The position numbers and the translations under genes are program-made. A stretch of DNA of 64,000 bases from NCBI RefSeq assembly GCF_002532045.1, contig NZ_NWTG01000017.1, positions 1 through 64,000 on the forward strand, in the 5' to 3' direction. Under the pieces are notes generated by a model, which was not told where the DNA came from, ran no database searches, and was given only the letters and a program-made list of their open reading frames with translations. Source of the stretch: Bradyrhizobium sp. C9 (GTDB lineage Bacteria > Pseudomonadota > Alphaproteobacteria > Rhizobiales > Xanthobacteraceae). This document shows positions 29,568-36,968 of the stretch, piece after piece (the first letter of the stretch is position 1; every line of letters begins with the position of its first letter).

Positions 29568-29894
29568 TTATATGTTCGAGCCCACCACGTTCAGCCCACC
29601 CGCTCCGCTAAAGGTAAGGGTATCGTGCGTGTTCACTACAGTATCCCAGCTGCTGCCCCGAGTCGTCACGATCTGCGACCCGTTCGAAAACGCGCCACCG
29701 GAAGATGAGAAAATCACGAGCCCATTGAGGAAGGGATTCTGCGCACTGCCGTACTCAATCGTCTGCTTGCCACCCACCGGTAGCGCCGTTGCGACGATCT
29801 GTCCGGACTGGTTCGGCTCTGAGCCAACGCGCGTGATGAGCAACACCGTAAGTGCCGGGCCGCCGCTTTGATTGATGAGTTTCTTGTATGCCAT
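29568..29894 (-). CDS. Beta-rich hypothetical protein
   Basis: 108 residues with a strong GGAGGT 5 bases before the ATG. Begins MAYKKLINQSGGPALTVLLI and continues with VATALPVGGKQTIEYGS, FLNGLVIFSSSGG and HDTLTFSGAGGLNVVGSNI. The Gly/Ser/Thr/Val composition and regular strand-turn pattern suggest an all-beta fold. No signal peptide and no family recognised. Stands alone; the adjacent + strand gene at 30954 is also a small beta-rich protein of similar length. Confidence 0.6.
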   Translation of the reverse strand: MAYKKLINQSGGPALTVLLITRVGSEPNQSGQIVATALPVGGKQTIEYGSAQNPFLNGLVIFSSSGGAFSNGSQIVTTRGSSWDTVVNTHDTLTFSGAGGLNVVGSNI

Positions 29895-30001
29895 CTGTGA
29901 CCTCCGTTACCTGCCGCGTGTCCCCGCGCAAAATGCGGGACAGAGGTTCCGCAATATACATACGCTGGCTAAGCTAGGCCCCTGCCAGATCTTGTAGGCG
30001 G

Positions 30002-30919
30002 CTAATATTTGGAACCTGTCAGATAGTTTTCATCATGTAGAAAATGCGGTGCCGCTTCGGTGTAAGCACCTAACTGCGCGGTGTTGCGGGATAGGCAACA
30101 TCCCCCGCTTGCTCGACACTGGCCAAACTGGTCGCTCTGGAATGCGGTATAGTAGTCGACACAGGCACCATCGGCACGCCTTTGTCGTGGGCGTCGAAGA
30201 TGGCGCCATAGGACGAGAAGTAACCGCCGAAGATCGTGTCCCAGTAGGCGAGACATGCTGGATCCATTCGCCGGTATCAGGGATTCCGTATTGCCGCCCG
30301 CATCTCCATCGAGGATCTGCTGCCTGTAGCGGGCGACGTGCAGAGGCTTGATGGGCATCGCCGACGAGATGAACGATCCAGAGGAGGTCGTAAGAGCGCA
30401 GATCCTCGAAGGCACCAGAGCAATGCTGGGAGGGGCAGCGATCATCAGTTTAGCTAAGTGACAAGTCGACCGGAACCTCGACGGGCAGGGGGACCGTCGG
30501 GTGTGAAGCCGATGTCCTTAAAATGCCAGTAGACATGTCGCTTGTGGTCCGAATAGCCAGATATTCTGGCCGGCCGTTGGGCTGGTGACCGCGTCCCGCG
30601 TATAGCCGTACTCCTTGGTTTTGATGTCGTCGGCCCAAGTCGGGGCATGGACGGGGCTAGCGGGCTGGAACGTGATCTGGCGAATGACAATAGAACGCGT
30701 TACGCTGAGTATCTCAGTAAGGACTCGATGAAAGAAATTGCGACGGCCATCCATAGGTGATCGGCTCGACATTTTCTTTCTCCAGTTTGTAAAAAGGCCA
30801 GATTGGGTCGGCCCATGTCGCCACAGCGATGCCGCTAAATCTTCATAGCTTAGTAGCCCCCCCATCCTGGTAGGTGCGCCGCAGTTCGCATTTGCCGATA
30901 GTGCCTCTCGCAGACTCAT
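30002..30919 (-). pseudogene. S1/P1-type nuclease pseudogene
   Basis: Reading three frames in turn gives TWADDIKTKEYGYTRDAVTS (~30610-30660), HKRHVYWHFKDIGFTPDGPP (~30480-30545) and RSYDLLWIVHLVGDAHQ with PLHVARYRQQILDGDAGGN (~30290-30400). These match the S1/P1 nuclease family: WAD-I, KYWHFID-PFS-DGTP and the zinc-binding HLVGDxHQPLH...GD-GGN. Several frameshifts make it inactive. Intact members are secreted zinc nucleases acting on single-stranded DNA or RNA. Confidence 0.65.
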
Positions 30920-30953
30920 TGCGCGATATCGTCACTCGTAATGGAGCAGAATC

Positions 30954-31280
30954 ATGTCCAGACTTCAGGGGACGTATGTGAACGACAACATCGGAGCGAA
31001 GCTTGTAATTTCACAGGCTAACGATTCAAACGGCCAGATTACTGCTGCTTCGATCAGCTATAATGGCCACAACTATCCTGCAACCGGCCACTACCACTTC
31101 AAGAACAGCACTGGCCCAACCACGGTAGCGGTTCTAACCGGTCTGGACGATAGCACTGGTTATGTCGCCCTGTCCTTGACCGCCGAAAACCAGGAATTCA
31201 AACGGCTGAAGAGCTTCGGTGGGCTCGTTAATTTCAATGCCGAAACCATCGGCATCGGTGGCGCCTTCATTCGCCAATAG
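30954..31280 (+). CDS. Small beta-barrel-like hypothetical protein
   Basis: 108 residues with GGAG 9 bases before the ATG. The first half, LQGTYVNDNIGAKLVISQAN then NGQITAASIS and YPATGHYHFKN, has the spacing of avidin-type barrels (G-W-N-xxGS-xxxI...G-xxGxY...xTGxY), but the biotin-contacting Trp residues are replaced and the later W-x-GQ strand is absent. No signal peptide. It may be a distant barrel of another function. Upstream lies the divergent nuclease pseudogene. Confidence 0.55.
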   Translation: MSRLQGTYVNDNIGAKLVISQANDSNGQITAASISYNGHNYPATGHYHFKNSTGPTTVAVLTGLDDSTGYVALSLTAENQEFKRLKSFGGLVNFNAETIGIGGAFIRQ

Positions 31281-31476
31281 TGCAATGACTGGGTGTGATC
31301 TTAGGATTCGCGCTGCGCTTCGGCTGTGTGGGGCTACTGGCGCGGAACGGATGATCTCGGCTAAACCCTATAGGCGCCGCTCTCTTTCGTCTTTGTCGAA
31401 ATCGCCCGCGAACGTAGAATCGCCAGGTTCGCGGGCATCGTCGCAGCCGATTTTTCAACGAGCTGATTATTTGGTG

Positions 31477-31953
31477 ATGAGCGAAACCTCAGACGGTTGG
31501 ACGCGCGAGCAGGATGAGATCTTCTGGCATTTGGTAAGGAAGCAAACTCCAGAGGAAGTCATCGCGGCGGAACTGAACAAAAACTGTCAGGATCTCAGAC
31601 GTCGCGGTTACGCGCTGGGTCTGCCAACGAAATGGTTTAAATCCGCTAAGAGAACGACCGCCCCCCCGGTGCCAGAGAGCGGGGAGGGTCGCCAGCTCCG
31701 TATAGCGGAGAGATTTCCCAAAGCCGACCGCCCCGTTGAACCGATCCAGTTTTCGCGGCCCAATGATGCAATGACCGTTGGGTCTCGCGTGATAGTGGCG
31801 TACTCGACAGGTTCAAAGTTAAAATGGCGGCGCGGCCTCGTCGTCGGTCTTGGTACGACCAGGACAAGGGTGCGCGTCCTCTTGGACGGAAACATGCGCC
31901 CGATGACACTCCACGTTTGCCTTTTGGAGGTGGAGGAGGCGCAACGTTCATAG
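31477..31953 (+). CDS. Hypothetical protein with N-terminal SANT/Myb-like helix region
   Basis: 158 residues from the ATG at 31477 (the longer open frame from 31219 overlaps the preceding gene and looks non-coding). The N-terminus, DGWTREQDEIFWHLVRKQTP then EEVIAAELNKNCQDLRRRGY, resembles a small helix-turn-helix of the SANT/GcrA-like kind (W-T-x-EqD, then AAxLN, then RxxxLGL). The C-terminus, MTVGSRVIVAYSTG then WRRGLVVGLGTTRTRVRVLL, looks like a small beta-barrel. DNA binding is plausible but unproven. Confidence 0.55.
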   Translation: MSETSDGWTREQDEIFWHLVRKQTPEEVIAAELNKNCQDLRRRGYALGLPTKWFKSAKRTTAPPVPESGEGRQLRIAERFPKADRPVEPIQFSRPNDAMTVGSRVIVAYSTGSKLKWRRGLVVGLGTTRTRVRVLLDGNMRPMTLHVCLLEVEEAQRS

Positions 31954-32168
31954 CCAGCGCCGCGCAGCCAGATGATGTCGGTACCCGGATGAGAGTAACG
32001 CCGCCCACTTAAAATACATGTGGACGGCGCTATCTCTAACCGCAGGAGGGATGACAAAATCCCGACCTGCGTGAAGTATGGAGGGGAGCTTCCGTATGAT
32101 TCCTGTAAAAGAACCCCAATGAGCTGTCGAGGCGGCTCGGCGCGCGGGCTGGGTCGGCGGCTGGCTGC

Positions 32169-32546
32169 CTAGCTGTGCAGGTTGGCGGCCAGGGTGACGC
32201 ACCCAACTACGAACAAAACCAACGAGCTCACAATCGCGATGAGCCCGGCCCGCATATACAGATCTGATGTTCGAATATGGCGTGACTGTAGAGCGTTCTC
32301 CCGTTCGCTCTTGTCAACGTATCTTGTGGAAATGAAGGCCAGAACCCACGTGCTAACAGCGGCGACTGTCCCTAGCGCCTAAAGAAGCGTCGAGCACCTG
32401 GCGCCGGCTGTGATTGCGGGCTTGTTCATCTCAATTAGTTTTGCTGACTGCGTCAGGAGAGCAGCAGCAGCGCCAGCGTTTATGAGAATGCAGGCTTTGA
32501 TAGCGCCTTGTGCATATTCTTGGGAGATTTCCCGATAGTCGACCAT
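32169..32546 (-). pseudogene. Small membrane protein interrupted by one in-frame TAG
   Basis: One frame from ATG 32546 to TAG 32169 reads MVDYREISQEYAQGAIKACI, ILINAGAAAALLTQSAKLIE, KPAITAGARCSTLL, then TAG at 32379-32381, then ALGTVAAVSTWVLAFISTRY, DKSERENALQSRHIRTSDLY and AGLIAIVSSLVLFVVGCVTL. The three hydrophobic segments make a small 3-TM protein. Continuity of sense on both sides of the stop argues for a recent CAG-to-TAG change or a sequencing error. Confidence 0.6.
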
Positions 32547-32596
32547 TGTATATCGCTGTCAATTTTCTACCGCGTCACCCGCACGTCGCCTTAATC

Positions 32597-32791
32597 TTAT
32601 TGCATCGACCGCTCGCCGTCGAAATCCGGATGAGCGAGGAGGGCGCCGATGCCAAATAGCACCATGCCGCCAATCCAGACGAGGTAGGTTGCAGTCAAAT
32701 GAGCTGACGTTTCGACGCCAATATTGCCGGTGAGGCCGAACAACGTGCTGCCGCAGAGAACGCGGCCAGTTCGGGGCGTCAGTCGCGACAT
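32597..32791 (-). CDS. Small membrane protein
   Basis: 64 residues with two hydrophobic stretches, VLCGSTLFGLTGNIGVETSA and ATYLVWIGGMVLFGIGALLA, ending in a polar tail. Encoded 50 bp upstream of the broken membrane-protein gene and possibly co-transcribed. No family recognised. Confidence 0.45.
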   Translation of the reverse strand: MSRLTPRTGRVLCGSTLFGLTGNIGVETSAHLTATYLVWIGGMVLFGIGALLAHPDFDGERSMQ

Positions 32792-32962
32792 AGCGGCGGA
32801 TAGGTGCGAGCCTATTCCTTAGTGTGAAGCTCCTGCATAACACATGCAGCTCGAATACGAACCCCGCTCTAGTATGGCCTCTTTCTTCTTCAGAATCTCA
32901 AGCTCAGATTCTAGCCGTTCGAAGATCGGCAAATAAGCCTCTCCCTCTCTGCCCGGCGGTGC

Positions 32963-33301
32963 ATGTTCGACGCGCCTGCTGCGGACTGGCGCGAGCTAAG
33001 CAGGAAAGCACTGCTGCTACTCGATGAGCTGCCGTACGAGCCTGAATGACTCGATAGGATCTATGATCGCCTATTCGAGGACAGCGCGCGCCTGAAGCTG
33101 GCCGAGACAGCAGACAGCCGGACTTTCGAAACGTTGAAGGAGGCGGAAGACTTCCTGGCTGACATCGGATTCCGCCTGGTGCCTGACAGCTGCGATTGGC
33201 GGAATGCAGCTGGTGATGACGCGGGTTGCTACGCTGTCGAAGGTGGTGGATACAGCGTCAAGATCGGGGGGCGAATCTACAGCGCGCGCCTGTCGTGCTG
33301 A
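32963..33301 (+). pseudogene. Hypothetical protein gene with one in-frame TGA
   Basis: One frame reads MFDAPAADWRELSRKALLLL, DELPYEPE, then TGA at 33047-33049, then LDRIYDRLFEDSARLKLAET, FETLKEAEDFLADIGFRLVP and GCYAVEGGGYSVKIGGRIYS to the TGA at 33299. The pattern stays protein-like on both sides, so the ancestral product was about 112 residues, with Arg (CGA) likely at the stop. Function unknown. A strong bidirectional terminator follows 43 bp downstream. Confidence 0.55.
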
Positions 33302-33343
33302 GGCGCTCGCGCAGGCGGCTGAATAGCCGGAAGCTGATCAAGA

Positions 33344-33378
33344 AAAACGGGCCTGTACATATCGCGCAGGCCCGTTTT
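33344..33378. terminator. Bidirectional Rho-independent terminator
   Basis: AAAACGGGCCTG, 11-nt loop, CAGGCCCGTTTT: a perfect 12-bp inverted repeat with T-run on either strand. It lies between the convergent genes ending at 33301 (+) and 33503 (-) and would stop both. Confidence 0.85.
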
Positions 33379-33502
33379 CGACTTCAGGCGCGGCATCGCC
33401 GGCCAGTAACAAGGCTGGTTTCCAAGCCTCGGATTATATATCGTGATGCGTGGTGATATGTAGTGCCTTGCCGTAGCCGTGTATGGTACCAGCGCCGTTG
33501 GA

Positions 33503-33880
33503 TCACCGTCCAAAGCTGCCAAGGTCGTAGCAAGACCAGGCGCGAGACTTGGCGCCGGGAATAGCTTTGCTCGCGGCTGCTGCCATACCGGCAACATTGC
33601 AGTCTGACATCGTCGCCATGTAACCTTCAAGGATTGTTATTTTGCTATCCTCTTGCTGCAAGTAGGCAACGACACCTAATACGCGCGATGAACCCCGTTT
33701 TCGGGTAGTGTCGTGGCAGACATAGGACGCAGAATAACCGGGCTTCAAAGTCGCGGCCTTGATCGCCGACTCTCCAATCCTCCGACACTCATCTAAGGTC
33801 TCTGACGGCCGAGCGGCGATGTGGATGGTGGCTAAAATGCTGAGGTGCGTCGAAGCGACAATGATGATGAGCGGTGACAT
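33503..33880 (-). CDS. Hypothetical exported protein
   Basis: 125 residues with a hydrophobic start (MSPLIIIVASTHLSILATIH), then ETLDECRRIGESAIKAATLK, YSASYVCHDTTRKRG, VVAYLQQEDSKITILEGYMA and AIPGAKSRAWSCYDL. Four cysteines in the mature part would suit periplasmic disulphides. No family recognised. Convergent with the broken gene at 32963 and sharing its terminator. Confidence 0.55.
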   Translation of the reverse strand: MSPLIIIVASTHLSILATIHIAARPSETLDECRRIGESAIKAATLKPGYSASYVCHDTTRKRGSSRVLGVVAYLQQEDSKITILEGYMATMSDCNVAGMAAAASKAIPGAKSRAWSCYDLGSFGR

Positions 33881-34221
33881 GTCGGCTGACCTCGAAATCG
33901 TTACTGGGTAATTCCGTTAAGCGCATCAAGCTATCGAGGATTGTTGGAGCTGGCCATTGCGCTGGCCCTTCGTTCTTGGCCGATCTCTTTGCCGTTCTGG
34001 CCCGATCACCCACGCCTTCTCTGTCGGTCCGCACATACAGCCGCCGCCATGATGCGCAAGCCGCAATAACGACAGACACAGTTGCCTCTGCGATGAGAAT
34101 GCTATGGCCTCGCGAAGCTGGGGTGATGCTCATGAGCGTCTTTCCTGATGTGCCGCGTCGGAGATGATCTTAAGCAACCTAAAGGGCGTAAGCGGGTGTT
34201 TGCGGATGAGTTCTGTGCTCG
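33881..34221. other. No clear gene
   Basis: 340 bp with competing open frames on both strands. The minus-strand frame from 34133 has one hydrophobic stretch (ILIAEATVSVVIAACASW) but no further support. Confidence 0.45.
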
Positions 34222-34531
34222 TCACTGTAAACTCTTCGGGGCCCCGCGCTCGCCGATGGCCACGCGAAGTGCGGCGAGCTTCTCGGGATCGGCAGAGCGA
34301 ATAACTGCTTCGAAGGCAGGCATGAATTTGAGCCTGTCTATTGCAACAGCCTCGTTAGCGATCGTGAGCGGGCGGCCTCGAAGTGCCCTTCCGCTTTGGA
34401 GGCCGTCTGGGCGGAGGCCTAGTCACTTCGAGTTTTGCAATCGCGGCAAGCACGACGCTCGTTGCGACCTTTCCGTGAGACCACTGTGTGAGGGCCTCAA
34501 TGGCGTTCTCCAATGCCTCTTCACGGGTCAT
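34222..34531 (-). CDS. Small helical protein, probably frameshifted
   Basis: From ATG 34531, with GGAGGTC just upstream, the frame reads MTREEALENAIEALTQWSHG, KVATSVVLAAIAKLE, then Arg/Pro-rich sequence to a TAA at 34355 (58 residues). The +1 frame picks up protein-like sequence across and beyond that point: RGRPLTIANEAVAIDRLKFM, PAFEAVIRSADPEKLAALRV, AIGERGAP, to a TGA at 34222. The natural product is probably ~100 residues split by a one-base indel near 34400. A shorter relative (MREKALDYAIEAFKK-stop) follows the third RNA copy at 36.1 kb. Confidence 0.5.
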
Positions 34532-34555
34532 GGCATGACCTCCGCGACATTATGC

Positions 34556-34656
34556 AAAAAACGCGCGGGCAGCTGGAAGAGCCATCCGCGCGAGTTGCGC
34601 TAACAAAGAGGCTTGGCCATCTCAGGGGGCGCGCGAAGTTATGAGTAGCCAAGCCG
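34556..34656 (-). ncRNA. Sigma-54-dependent small RNA candidate, copy 1
   Basis: About 100 nt between a perfect -24/-12 promoter (34668-34684) and a T-run (34556-34561). The minus-strand transcript would fold a long stem pairing GAGGCTT..GGCTTGGC with GCCAAGCCTC, followed by a GC-rich terminator hairpin (CGCGCGG ... CCCGCGCG, T6). Sequence and layout are shared with copies 2 and 3. No protein-like frame. The 58-residue ORF begins 25 bp beyond the terminator, so read-through could also make this its 5' leader. Confidence 0.65.
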
Positions 34657-34667
34657 ATAAGCCTCTC

Positions 34668-34684
34668 AGCAACTCGCGTGCCAG
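34668..34684 (-). promoter_or_regulatory. Sigma-54 (-24/-12) promoter, RNA copy 1
   Basis: Minus-strand CTGGCACGCGAGTTGCT matches the consensus YTGGCACG-N4-TTGCW at every defined position. It needs RpoN and an enhancer-binding protein. No exact NifA site (TGT-N10-ACA) was found by eye upstream. Confidence 0.85.
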
Positions 34685-34721
34685 TCAAAATGCAAGACAC
34701 GCGGAACGGTGCACGGCACAT

Positions 34722-34815
34722 AAAAGGCGTGCGGGCAGCTGCTGACTGACCGCCCGCACGAGTTGCGATGCGAGTGGCTTGGCCCTCAAGAGGGTCAATC
34801 ATAAGCGACCAAGCC
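34722..34815 (-). ncRNA. Sigma-54-dependent small RNA candidate, copy 2
   Basis: About 94 nt, the same plan as copy 1: promoter at 34827-34843, central stem GGCTTGGTC with GGCCAAGCC, then a terminator hairpin CGTGCGGGC ... GCCCGCACG and a T-run at 34722-34725. The stems keep their pairing while many bases differ from copy 1 (for example CGCGCGG to CGTGCGGGC with the partner strand changed to match), which is compensatory change. Confidence 0.65.
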
Positions 34816-34826
34816 GTACACGGCTC

Positions 34827-34843
34827 AGCAATCCACGTGCCAG
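34827..34843 (-). promoter_or_regulatory. Sigma-54 (-24/-12) promoter, RNA copy 2
   Basis: Minus-strand CTGGCACGTGGATTGCT, again a full match to YTGGCACG-N4-TTGCW; only the N4 spacer differs from copy 1. It lies 137 bp downstream of the stop codon of the 35-kb cassette protein gene. Confidence 0.85.
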
Positions 34844-34979
34844 ATTGTCAGGTGTCGCAGACAAGCAAACGGAGCGCTTTCACACCTTGTACAGGCTGAC
34901 CATCCGAACCCTTGTGGCGGCTTTCGGACCACAGTGTCATGAACCGAACGCGGCTGAACGAAATCAGACGTGCCCGTCC

Positions 34980-35315
34980 TTAGTGGCGCTGGGATCTCGT
35001 GATGATTGGATCGATCGCGTCATCGTATATGACTATGAGCTCGCCGGGCTCCAAGCCGAGACTTTGCAACATCCCAGCTTCGAGAGGGCAGTTCAGCATT
35101 GCAGCTTTGACGCCGCTGTCGCTAATAATCAGCTTCACGGCTTCAGCCGGATCCGCGACCGCAACGGCGTAAGTTACGTGCCTGACTTCTTCGTCATCGT
35201 CGCTATCTTCCTTGGAGATGGCGACCGTCACCAACCAACCGTCCATCTTGCTGCGCTCCGGAAGCCATCGTCTGTGAGCCGCCGATCCACGATGAGCCAG
35301 CAATTTCGGGGCCAT
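34980..35315 (-). CDS. Cassette protein A, paralogue of the 36.4-kb protein
   Basis: 111 residues from ATG 35315, chosen because the paralogue at 36426-36764 starts at the equivalent place. Shared core: SKMDGWLVTVAISKEDSDDD then EEVRHVTYAVAVADPAEAVK (A), against SKMGGWIVTVAIFKDDSDED then KELRHATYVVAVNDPAEAVK (B); both end in GEL/GKLIAIxDDEIDPI-TR/AR-RRH-like sequence. The alternating strand-helix pattern suggests a small alpha/beta domain; no known family. Upstream sequence (~35316-35345) is also conserved with copy B. Confidence 0.65.
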   Translation of the reverse strand: MAPKLLAHRGSAAHRRWLPERSKMDGWLVTVAISKEDSDDDEEVRHVTYAVAVADPAEAVKLIISDSGVKAAMLNCPLEAGMLQSLGLEPGELIVIYDDAIDPIITRSQRH

Positions 35316-35767
35316 CGGATATGCTGCCATAAACCCAGCGCGGCTGGTGCGATCGTTGCTGGGATTGGCGGGCTGCCGTATGCGAACAGCGCGCCGATGC
35401 GGCGGTGAATTAGGACGTTGACGTAGCGCGTTACGGCAGGTTTGATGATTGGTCAAATTGGATGACCAGGACAGTTGCAGAGAAGATCGTCCGCGCCGTC
35501 CGCGAACAACCAGGTTTGACAGAACGCCAATGACCGGACACCGGAAAGATCGCAAATCGGACAAGGCTCATCTGGAGTCACTTCTCATGACGCTCGAGGG
35601 CGATATTTCCTTCAGGGTCGCTCGCCGCGAAGACGGTTTTCAACATCACGAAGGCGTCGATCCACAGCCTTGCACGCGCATCCTATCCCGCGTGAACACG
35701 ACGCCATTGCGGTGCTCTTCATCGGCCGCGACGGGCCGCCCGGCAATCCGCACAACCTCGTGTCGAG
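35316..35767. other. No gene recognised
   Basis: Only the leader conserved with the second cassette (about 35316-35345) can be named. The remainder may hold upstream pccA debris but shows no clear pattern. Confidence 0.4.
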
Positions 35768-36013
35768 ATGGGGCCGGGCGAACCCGTCTGGCGGGGCACG
35801 ATCGATGGCAACTTCATCGCCGTGCAGGTGAGGGCGATCAACAACGGCTTCCGTCTGGCGCATCATCGTTTTGCGATACCGGTCTATGTTTTCGCCGAAA
35901 GCGAGGCGACGTCAGCGCGGCTGATGCCGGTGACCTCGGCCGCCGACACAGACAAGAAGCTGCTGTGCCCGATGCCCGGTCTCGCCTGCGTTATCGTTCT
36001 GGCGGTAGCCTAG
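35768..36013 (+). pseudogene. pccA: Propionyl/acyl-CoA carboxylase biotin subunit fragment
   Basis: Reads VWRGTIDGNFIAVQVRAINN, GFRLAHHRFAIPVYVFAESE, SARLMPVTSAADTDKKLLCP then MPGLACVI and a stop. This is the link region of biotin-dependent carboxylase alpha subunits, ending exactly at the beginning of the biotinyl domain (KLLCPMPGL). Everything else, including the biotin-carrying Lys, is absent. It sits inside the duplicated RNA/protein cassette region, between copies A and B. Confidence 0.7.
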
Positions 36014-36076
36014 GTGTCGGCTTGCTTGCCTCAAGCTTTGTAAGCGCGATGCTGGTTGCGATCTTCTCTTGAGACT

Positions 36077-36138
36077 ATTTCTTAAACGCCTCTATGGCAT
36101 AGTCCAAAGCCTTTTCACGCATGATGGAATAATCTCCG
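36077..36138 (-). pseudogene. Truncated relative of the small ORF behind RNA copy 1
   Basis: After the terminator of RNA copy 3, with GGAG ahead, a frame reads MREKALDYAIEAFKK and stops. It parallels MTREEALENAIEALTQW at 34531. Only the first ~15 residues remain. Confidence 0.45.
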
Positions 36139-36151
36139 CGGGCCGGCGACG

Positions 36152-36251
36152 AAAAAGTGCGCGGGCGGCTGGAGGGCCACCCGCGCGAGTTTGCGCATGA
36201 AGAGGCTTTGCTGTCTCATGGGGGGTGCGTGAACATATGAGCAGCCGAGCC
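36152..36251 (-). ncRNA. Small RNA candidate, copy 3 (promoter degraded)
   Basis: Same plan as copies 1 and 2: GGCTCGGCTG pairing imperfectly with CAGCAAAGCC, then a terminator hairpin of GCGCGGGTGGCC and GGCCGCCCGCGC type with a T-run at 36152-36156. Its promoter-like sequence at 36263-36279 reads TTGACACGCTGGTTGCT, with A replacing the second G of the -24 GG pair. Confidence 0.5.
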
Positions 36252-36262
36252 ATACATGTCTC

Positions 36263-36279
36263 AGCAACCAGCGTGTCAA
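36263..36279 (-). promoter_or_regulatory. Degenerate sigma-54 promoter, RNA copy 3
   Basis: TTGACACGCTGGTTGCT against YTGGCACG-N4-TTGCW: the -12 part is perfect, but the -24 GG is GA. GG is nearly invariant in known sites, so activity is doubtful. Confidence 0.5.
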
Positions 36280-36425
36280 ACGATCGCACCGCCTCTCCGC
36301 TTAAACAGATGCAGAACGCTGCGCCTTAAGCGCGACCTCGAATAGCTACTCGCACTTCGATGGCGACTTCCGGACATGCGCGTCATCAACCGGGACGCGA
36401 CTGAACGAGATCGGACCTGCAGCGC

Positions 36426-36764
36426 TTAGTGACGCCGGGCCCGCGCGGTGATTGGATCGATCTCGTCATCGTGTATGGCGATCAGCTTGCCGGGCTGCAA
36501 GCCTGGCCTTTGCAACTGTTTTTCCTCGATCTGGCAGTTTAGTATTCCGGCCTTGGCGCCGCAGTCTTTCAGGCTCAGCTTCACGGCTTCTGCTGGATCG
36601 TTGACGGCAACCACGTACGTTGCGTGCCTGAGCTCTTTGTCCTCATCGCTATCATCCTTAAAGATGGCGACCGTCACTATCCAACCACCCATCTTGCTGT
36701 GCATCGGGAGTAGCCGTCGCCATGAGGTCGGCTCGTACCGATGATCCTGCAAATTCGAAGCCAT
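36426..36764 (-). CDS. Cassette protein B, paralogue of the 35-kb protein
   Basis: 112 residues: MASNLQDHRYEPTSWRRLLP, then SKMGGWIVTVAIFKDDSDED, KELRHATYVVAVNDPAEAVK, LSLKDCGAKAGILNCQIEEK, LQPGKLIAIHDDEIDPITAR. Roughly 60% identical by eye to cassette protein A over the last 85 residues. Acidic, cytosolic, no signal or membrane segment. Followed by RNA copy 3 just as protein A is followed by RNA copies 2 and 1. Function unknown. Confidence 0.65.
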   Translation of the reverse strand: MASNLQDHRYEPTSWRRLLPMHSKMGGWIVTVAIFKDDSDEDKELRHATYVVAVNDPAEAVKLSLKDCGAKAGILNCQIEEKQLQRPGLQPGKLIAIHDDEIDPITARARRH

Positions 36765-36968
36765 CGGACATGCATGCCGTCAACGCAGCGCGGCCGCACG
36801 CGATCAGGAAACATGCCTCTGACTAGCCTCAACGGCTCCCCGGAGGTAGGTCGTGCGGCAGCATGCGCATGACGCGCTCATCCACCTGCGCGTGGAAGGA
36901 GTTCGCTGAGTCATTACCTTCGAGAAACACGGCGGTTCAGCCGGTCACGACTCGTTCGTCCTGGCGAC

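Noticed and set aside
34844..34960. NifA enhancer (TGT-N10-ACA) upstream of RNA copy 2
   Set aside because: Nearest sequence TGT-N10-ACG at ~34938 misses the last base and is not conserved in the second cassette.
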